NCBI GenBank assembly: GCA_000687695.1
Contig: JHWZ01000006.1
Location: forward strand, 1 to 64,000
DNA from: Lachnospiraceae bacterium P6B14
GTDB lineage: Bacteria > Bacillota > Clostridia > Lachnospirales > Lachnospiraceae
DNA: 64,000 bases
Direction of reading: 5' to 3'
The notes beneath the pieces were generated by a model. It did no database searches and was not told the origin of the DNA. It saw nothing but the letters and a program-made list of their open reading frames with translations. Below, in pieces: positions 59,269 to 64,000 of the stretch. The first letter of the stretch is position 1; each line of letters opens with the position of its first letter. The position numbers and the translations under genes were made by a program.

Positions 59269-61182
59269 TTAACTCAACCTCCACAGAGTATCTGCCGCAT
59301 CACTCGGCATCCTCCAGTCCCCTCTCGGACTGAGCGATACCGTTCCGACCTTCGGTCCATCCGGAAGACATGAGCGCTTGAACTGCTGAGCGAAAAACCT
59401 CCTCATAAATGTATCAAGCCAATGCTCTATAGTCTCATCGTCGTACTCGTCACCAAACGCGTATTTCGCGAGTCGGAATATTTTTTTTGAATCAGCTCCC
59501 GTCCTCATCATATGATAGAGGAAGAAATCATGAAGCTCATATGGGCCAACGATATCCTCAGTACGCTGGGATATATCATCACCGTCGGGCGGCAGAAGCT
59601 CAGGGCTTACCGGTGTATCAAGAATGTCATATAAAACAGTCTTCAGTGATTCTTTATCCGTACTATCGGCAAAATACTTCACCAGATATCTTACGAGGGT
59701 CTTCGGTATGGACGCGTTGACTCCATACATGGACATGTGGTCACCATTATACGTTGCCCATCCGAGAGCGAGCTCCGACAGATCTCCCGTTCCTATGACC
59801 ATACCGTTTGTCATGTTGGCAATATCCATGAGCACCTGCGTGCGCTCTCTGGCCTGTGAGTTTTCATAGGTGACATCGTGTACATCCTCGCTCTGTCCTA
59901 TATCAGAAAAATGTCCCCGCACACTCTCTTTGATATCTATCTCTCTGAAGTCGGTACCAAGCTCCTTTGCAAGTCGAACCGCGTTATCATGCGTACGATC
60001 CGTGGTACCGAAGCACGGCATCGTGACCGCGTGTATACCGTCTCTGGAGAGTCCCAAATGATCAAAGGCTTTCACCGTAACCAACAATGCAAGCGTGGAA
60101 TCAAGTCCACCCGAGAGACCGACAACCGCATCCCTACATCCGGTATGAGACAGTCTCTTTGCAAGTCCTCTCGACTGAATATCCGTGATAAGCGTCGCAC
60201 GCTCGGTACGCGCCGACTCACCCTCAGGTACAAATGGAAGCTTGGAATACTTTCTGGTGATCATGGTCTCGGTAGGTGCTCCGATATCAAAACGGCATCT
60301 CCTGTAACCCACATTTCTCCAGTCGGCACAAACCGGAAACGTAGTCAGATTTCTTCTCATATTACGAAGCTTCGCGATATCAATCTCGGTGATAAGCATC
60401 CTCTCATCACCGAAAGGTTTGTTTTCGGCGATCATCCTTCCGTTCTCGGCGATCATATTGTGACCGGCGAAAACCATATCCGTCGAGGACTCACCCTCAC
60501 CGGCATCGGCATATATGTATCCGCAAACCGCTCTGCCTGACTGGCCTAAAACAAGATCTCTTCTGTATTCGGATTTTCCGGTGAGCTCATTGCTGGCTGA
60601 GAGATTAACTATCAATAACGCTCCCACTACCGCATGCTCCGAAGACGGCGGACTCACTGCCCACAGATCCTCGCACAGCTCGATGGCAAATGTGAACTCG
60701 GGGATCCATGTGTCCTGGAAAAGAAGACCGGTACCAAACGGTGCCTTGTCATCACCGAGAAGTATCTCTCCCATCTCGGGCTCTCCCGGTGCAAACTGAC
60801 GTGCCTCATAAAACTCTTTATAATTCGGGATATAGGTTTTCGGAACCACACCCAAAACCTTTCCTCCACATACTGCAACCGCAGTATTATATACACGACC
60901 TCTGTGCTCCAAAGGCATACCGAGAACAGATACCATATCGAGCTCAGCTGTCTGATACAAATACTCATAAAGAGCTTCCCTGGCTCCGTTCAAAAGAGCA
61001 TCCGTTAAAAACAGATCACCGCAGGTATATCCCGTCACACTCATCTCGGGGAACACACAAAGTCTCACTCCGACAGCGGCAGCCTCCTCCGCTTTCTCAA
61101 CCATTTTTTTAACATTGTACTCCGGGTCAGCCACCCTGACATCAGGTGTTACCGCAGCGACCTTAACAAATCCGTCTTTCAT
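59269..61182 (-). CDS. nadE: Glutamine-dependent NAD+ synthase
   Basis: The 637-residue protein has an N-terminal nitrilase-type glutaminase with the Glu-Lys-Cys triad: VFPEMSVTGYTCGDLF, VVPKTYIPNYKEFYE and AIELCEDLWAVSPP. The C-terminal synthetase has the ATP-pyrophosphatase loop VVGLSGGLDSTLALLVTV and GTGDLSELALGWATYNGDH. It amidates deamido-NAD to NAD+ with glutamine. GGAGGAG precedes the ATG. The candidate 6S RNA lies upstream, and transcription may reach nadE by read-through. Confidence 0.97.
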   Translation of the reverse strand: MKDGFVKVAAVTPDVRVADPEYNVKKMVEKAEEAAAVGVRLCVFPEMSVTGYTCGDLFLTDALLNGAREALYEYLYQTAELDMVSVLGMPLEHRGRVYNTAVAVCGGKVLGVVPKTYIPNYKEFYEARQFAPGEPEMGEILLGDDKAPFGTGLLFQDTWIPEFTFAIELCEDLWAVSPPSSEHAVVGALLIVNLSASNELTGKSEYRRDLVLGQSGRAVCGYIYADAGEGESSTDMVFAGHNMIAENGRMIAENKPFGDERMLITEIDIAKLRNMRRNLTTFPVCADWRNVGYRRCRFDIGAPTETMITRKYSKLPFVPEGESARTERATLITDIQSRGLAKRLSHTGCRDAVVGLSGGLDSTLALLVTVKAFDHLGLSRDGIHAVTMPCFGTTDRTHDNAVRLAKELGTDFREIDIKESVRGHFSDIGQSEDVHDVTYENSQARERTQVLMDIANMTNGMVIGTGDLSELALGWATYNGDHMSMYGVNASIPKTLVRYLVKYFADSTDKESLKTVLYDILDTPVSPELLPPDGDDISQRTEDIVGPYELHDFFLYHMMRTGADSKKIFRLAKYAFGDEYDDETIEHWLDTFMRRFFAQQFKRSCLPDGPKVGTVSLSPRGDWRMPSDAADTLWRLS

Positions 61183-61221
61183 AAATCTCCTCCATTCCCG
61201 TTTGTCCGTAGGACTGAAACA

Positions 61222-61241
61222 GGCAGCGATCGCTCGCTGCC
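61222..61241. other. Hairpin between the candidate 6S RNA and nadE
   Basis: GGCAGCG and CGCTGCC pair around ATCGCT. On the minus strand it is followed by TGTTT only, so it would be a leaky terminator or a processing site ahead of nadE. Confidence 0.6.
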
Positions 61242-61255
61242 TATATCTTGCTTAT

Positions 61256-61493
61256 CAATCCCGAAATGCCGGCTTCTGTTTTTTGACTCCTAGCAAAGGC
61301 TAGGTGGGCAACCGCATGTAGCCTTCTGCCTTCCGTTGCTATGTCTCCATAAGTACGAATATACGGTAAGTGTACATACGCAGTGACGGCCCGACATCCA
61401 ACTACAAATATAGGAATCCCTTTTAAAGTGTTGTAGGTTCAAAAATACAGAAGTTGTCGTACACTTCAGGAGAAAGTTCTTTGTCTTTTCGAT
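61256..61493 (-). ncRNA. ssrS: Structured RNA, probable 6S RNA
   Basis: There is no reading frame, but a consensus promoter starts a transcript near 61493. Long-range pairing closes a rod. CCTGAAGTG (61470-61462) pairs with CATTTCGGG (61268-61260). CTTCTGTATTTTTGA (61453-61439) pairs with TCAAAAAACAGAAG (61286-61273). Near the 3' side the motif GCCCACCTAGC, a small hairpin CCTAGC/GCTAGG and then GTCAAAA resemble the 3' portion of 6S RNA. 6S RNA mimics an open promoter and sequesters SigA-RNA polymerase in stationary phase. The length of about 235 bases is slightly long, so ends are approximate. The alternative is a nadE leader RNA. Confidence 0.7.
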
Positions 61494-61499
61494 GGTTTT

Positions 61500-61528
61500 A
61501 TTATACTATACTATTCAGAAATAATCAA
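61500..61528 (-). promoter_or_regulatory. SigA promoter of the candidate 6S RNA
   Basis: On the minus strand TTGATT (61523-61528), 17 bases and TATAAT (61500-61505). Confidence 0.88.
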
Positions 61529-61555
61529 GTATATTTTTCGTTTTTTTTCGTATTT

Positions 61556-63016
61556 TTATTCATCTATATTTACTGACGTTTCGGGGAACTCCATTGTGAA
61601 TACAGTTCCGTCTGTTTCAGTACTCTTTACGACTATGGAGCCACCGTGTCGCTCGATAATATTTTTCGCCACAACGAGTCCCAATCCGGATCCTTCTCTG
61701 CCTCCGTGAGTCGATGCACGATAGAACTTATCAAACACCTGTACCCACTCCTCCTCGGGGATCACTATTCCACGATCGGAAACTGACGCGCTGATCCGCC
61801 CGTCCTTTCTTCCTATATGAACCTTTATCTCTGTGCCGGGATCACAGTACTTGATCGCGTTTTGCATTAGCACTACAAACACCTGTCTGATACGATCATA
61901 GTCACCCTCGATCAGAGACATCTCATCATCATAGGTTACCTCGCTGTGGATATTTTTTTCTTTCATAAGAATGCGCAATCCACGCATCGCATCCTGTGCA
62001 ACGGCAATGAGATTTATCACCTCGGTGTTCAGCTCAAAATCAGGATTTTGCATACGGGAGATGATAAGAAGATCCGATACAAGTCTCTCCATCGTAGCGC
62101 ACTCATCCTGGATTCTTTTCAGATACTCTTCACGCTTTTCTTCATTATCAACATATCCTTCCACCAGGGCATCCGCATATCCCTTGGTGACGGTTATGGG
62201 TGTTCTTAATTCATGCGATACATTTGAAAAAAAGTCGCGCCTGCTCTGCTCGATACCGGCCCGGTAGTTCTCGGCCTCATCGAGCTGCTCAGCGAGCTCG
62301 TCCATCGTATCAGCCAGAGAACCGAGCTCATCATTTCTTATGATGCCCGTGGTTCCGCTGTAATCACCCGCGGCTATCTCCCCCGCGAACTCATCGATAC
62401 GAAGGATGGGTCTGACGAGCTGTCTTGAAAAGATCAATGCAAGTATGATGGCGATGAGTCCACCCATTCCCACACACAGAAGCATGTACTTCTGATATTG
62501 GAGTACGGTGGCAGATCGCACTGTCATGGGTCCCGTTACCAACACCGCACCTATGACAGTTTTGTTATTGTCATACACCGGTGTGGCTACATGCATCATA
62601 TCCGTATCATATATGTCATCATGATCGGTATAGTTTTTTCGTTTGCCGTTAAACGCCTGCTCCAAAATCCCTTCCATCTTTGCAGGCATCTCCATCTGAT
62701 CGGGAACCACATTCGTAAACTGATCCTGAAGAGGATTTATTGACTTCGGATTGGAAAAAATCCAAATATCCGTTTTCCTCGAACTGCCGAAATCCTCCAC
62801 GGCGGCAAGGTAGTCGGAAAACGTTTCCACATCCTCCGTCTGACTGGCTTTGCCCACCCGGTCCGCTACGGTCTTTGCCAGATCAGTGAGCTGCGTACGA
62901 TAGGTTCCGATGATGTTTTTCTGATTAAACCGCGTGAACAAAAGACCGATCAGAAGCGTAAAGGCCACGATCACAACGCCAAAGTATATGAAAACGCGTA
63001 GAAAAATGTGCTTCAT
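61556..63016 (-). CDS. Membrane sensor histidine kinase
   Basis: The 486-residue protein has an N-terminal membrane helix (FIYFGVVIVAFTLLIGLLFT), an extracellular sensor (about 35-170), a second helix (YMLLCVGMGGLIAIILALIF) and a HAMP linker. The dimerisation/phosphoacceptor motif is FFSNVSHELRTPITVTKGYA. The ATPase domain has an N box VVLMQNAIKYCDPG, a slightly degenerate G1 box SDRGIVIPEEEW and G2 GSGLGLVVAKNII. It should phosphorylate the OmpR-type regulator encoded 21 bases upstream. PhoR-like in layout, though the signal is unknown. The ribosome site is GAGG. Confidence 0.93.
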   Translation of the reverse strand: MKHIFLRVFIYFGVVIVAFTLLIGLLFTRFNQKNIIGTYRTQLTDLAKTVADRVGKASQTEDVETFSDYLAAVEDFGSSRKTDIWIFSNPKSINPLQDQFTNVVPDQMEMPAKMEGILEQAFNGKRKNYTDHDDIYDTDMMHVATPVYDNNKTVIGAVLVTGPMTVRSATVLQYQKYMLLCVGMGGLIAIILALIFSRQLVRPILRIDEFAGEIAAGDYSGTTGIIRNDELGSLADTMDELAEQLDEAENYRAGIEQSRRDFFSNVSHELRTPITVTKGYADALVEGYVDNEEKREEYLKRIQDECATMERLVSDLLIISRMQNPDFELNTEVINLIAVAQDAMRGLRILMKEKNIHSEVTYDDEMSLIEGDYDRIRQVFVVLMQNAIKYCDPGTEIKVHIGRKDGRISASVSDRGIVIPEEEWVQVFDKFYRASTHGGREGSGLGLVVAKNIIERHGGSIVVKSTETDGTVFTMEFPETSVNIDE

Positions 63017-63037
63017 TTAATCCTCGATTTTCAGGTA

Positions 63038-63727
63038 TCAGATCTTGATCTCAAATTTATATCCCAGACCCCAGATAGTCTTTATCTCCCAATCAGGATG
63101 CTCTACCTGATCAAGCTTTGCACGGAGACGCTTGATATGCGAATCCACCGTACGGCTGTCTCCGAAATAATCCTGTCCCCACAGACTGTCCAAAAGGTTA
63201 TCTCTGGTAAATACCTTGCTCGGATTCCCTGCGAGGATCCACATGGTCTCAACCTCTTTTTTCGTCATGGGAAGCTTCTTCGAACCTACATATATTGTAT
63301 AAGCTTCGATATTTATGGTAAGATCTCCGATGTTCAGAACCTTTTTATCCTCGGTGACATCAGCACGTCCCATACGACGGAGTACCGCACGAACACGTGC
63401 CATCACCTCGTTACCCGAGAACGGCTTCACGATATAATCATCCGCTCCAATATCCAACCCCATCACTCTCTCATAGTCTTCGCCCTTGGCCGTGACCAGG
63501 ATGATAGGCACATCCGAATCCTCACGGATCTTCTGGCATACCTTGTAGCCATCCATACCGGGCATCATCACATCAAGAAGAATAACGGCGGGATCTGTCT
63601 TTTTGAACAGGTCTAAAGCCTCGAAGCCATCCTTTGCAACAACCGGTTCAAACCCCTCCTTCGCGACGTAGGTACCGAGAATATCCTGTATATCCTCATT
63701 GTCATCTACGATCAGTATACGCTGCAT
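63038..63727 (-). CDS. OmpR-family response regulator
   Basis: The 229-residue protein has a receiver domain: ILIVDDNEDIQDILG with acidic residues, the phosphoacceptor Asp in AVILLDVMMPGMDG and the Lys in DDYIVKPFSGNEV. A winged-helix output domain of OmpR/PhoB type follows (LPMTKKEVETMWILAGNPSK, DSRTVDSHIKRLRAKL, IWGLGYKFEIKI). It binds tandem direct repeats as a dimer. Two candidate sites with an 11-base period lie in the divergent intergenic region. CAGGAGG precedes the ATG. Confidence 0.94.
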   Translation of the reverse strand: MQRILIVDDNEDIQDILGTYVAKEGFEPVVAKDGFEALDLFKKTDPAVILLDVMMPGMDGYKVCQKIREDSDVPIILVTAKGEDYERVMGLDIGADDYIVKPFSGNEVMARVRAVLRRMGRADVTEDKKVLNIGDLTINIEAYTIYVGSKKLPMTKKEVETMWILAGNPSKVFTRDNLLDSLWGQDYFGDSRTVDSHIKRLRAKLDQVEHPDWEIKTIWGLGYKFEIKI

Positions 63728-63752
63728 ATTCCACCTCCTGAATTTTTTTCAA

Positions 63753-63770
63753 AATGACTTTATTCTGACA
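63753..63770. promoter_or_regulatory. Operator-like repeat, copy 1
   Basis: AAATGACTTTATTCTGAC contains two TGAC half-sites 11 bases apart. It lies between the response-regulator promoter and its start codon. Confidence 0.6.
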
Positions 63771-63812
63771 CTAAATTGCGACATTTTTATCACACCGATT
63801 CGATATAGTACC

Positions 63813-63841
63813 ATTGTAAACTGAATTTGAAAATATGTCAA
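63813..63841 (-). promoter_or_regulatory. SigA promoter of the two-component operon
   Basis: On the minus strand TTGACA (63836-63841), 17 bases and TACAAT (63813-63818). It lies about 85 bases before the response-regulator start codon. Confidence 0.82.
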
Positions 63842-63865
63842 CGCCATAGATTCCCTTTTTTTCAG

Positions 63866-63907
63866 AAATGACATAATTCTGACCAAGTGGCGTGATATCT
63901 TTATACT
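63866..63907 (+). promoter_or_regulatory. Operator-like repeat, copy 2, overlapping the -35 of the rightmost gene
   Basis: AAATGACATAATTCTGAC (63866-63883) repeats copy 1 with two changes. An 18-base gap then leads to TATACT (63902-63907). No good -35 exists other than the repeat itself, as in promoters activated by PhoB/OmpR-type regulators. Confidence 0.65.
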
Positions 63908-63939
63908 ACCTTAGTAGGAGAGTACAAGGAGGAACTTCT

Positions 63940-64000
63940 ATGAAACGTACTATTCGATCCGTGATAATGTGTGCTTTGCTGGTCTGCATGTTCTTCGCAA
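63940..64000 (+). CDS. Secreted protein, N-terminal fragment cut by the window edge
   Basis: An ATG at 63940 with AAGGAGG eight bases upstream begins MKRTIRSVIMCALLVCMFFA, a typical signal or lipoprotein signal peptide. The rest lies outside the window. It is transcribed away from the two-component genes, from a promoter with the duplicated operator-like repeat. A substrate-binding lipoprotein such as PstS would fit, but nothing in the visible 20 residues proves it. Confidence 0.75.
   Translation, partial: MKRTIRSVIMCALLVCMFFA

Noticed and set aside
61200-61500. T-box, cobalamin or c-di-GMP riboswitch upstream of nadE
   Set aside because: None of the conserved cores (T-box GGNACC motif, B12 box, c-di-GMP aptamer core) is present; the long closing stem fits 6S RNA better.
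61220-61500. SRP RNA because of a CGGAAG tetraloop-like motif
   Set aside because: The flanking helix-8 sequence (AGGTC...GCAGC) is missing.
1-64000. CRISPR arrays, tRNA or rRNA genes
   Set aside because: No regularly spaced repeats beyond the two-copy repeats reported, and no recognisable tRNA or rRNA stretch on either strand.

Overview
The window looks like a chromosomal segment of a motile, Gram-positive, anaerobic Clostridia, most likely a Lachnospiraceae. Supporting signs are the flagellin/FliS pair with a SigD-type promoter, strong AGGAGG ribosome sites, consensus SigA promoters with 17-base spacers, an AddAB recombination nuclease rather than RecBCD, small ferredoxins, BIG2/cohesin-like surface proteins and a very large c-di-GMP repertoire. 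The genus assignment is inference; there is no rRNA in the window. No rRNA, tRNA or CRISPR array was seen.

Region 1-4300 is accessory. It holds the tail of an IS21-type element (IstB), a tract of five hairpins, a HicB-like antitoxin without its toxin, a secreted Ig-like protein, an AT-rich gene-poor stretch, an FHA protein that has lost its N-terminal half, and a complete Phd/ParE-type toxin-antitoxin pair.

Region 4284-18060 is a motility and c-di-GMP block. It has FliS, flagellin and a 972-residue flagellum-linked protein behind a SigD promoter, an HD protein lacking the GYP motif, a subtilase followed by a multi-membrane HD-GYP phosphodiesterase, a GH25 lysozyme lipoprotein coupled to an atypical flagellin, and a DHH phosphoesterase.

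Region 18069-32480 contains a tight seven-gene minus-strand operon. In order it encodes an EAL protein with a dead GGDEF, a beta-propeller HD-GYP, a priming sugar transferase, LarC, a cytosolic ParB-like/BMP fusion, a metallophosphoesterase and a spermidine-synthase-like protein. A plus-strand pair (CmpB-like membrane protein, PncC) follows, then an AmrS-like radical SAM enzyme, a radical-SAM-associated protein and LarB.

Region 32560-45300 is mostly housekeeping on the minus strand: a 2[4Fe-4S] ferredoxin, Pgi, MurG, HIT, flavodoxin-SCP2, rhomboid, a YdjG/YdjI-like zinc-ribbon plus SPFH pair, an ATP-grasp enzyme followed by a 141-base palindrome, a small alarmone synthetase and RadA. Region 45341-61182 continues with a prohibitin-like protein, ClpC, a cohesin-like membrane protein, an SH3/glucosaminidase, a methyltransferase, AddA, AddB and NadE. 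Upstream of nadE lies a structured RNA with its own promoter, best explained as 6S RNA. The window ends with an OmpR/histidine kinase pair that diverges from a cut-off secreted-protein gene across a region with duplicated 11-bp-period operator-like repeats.
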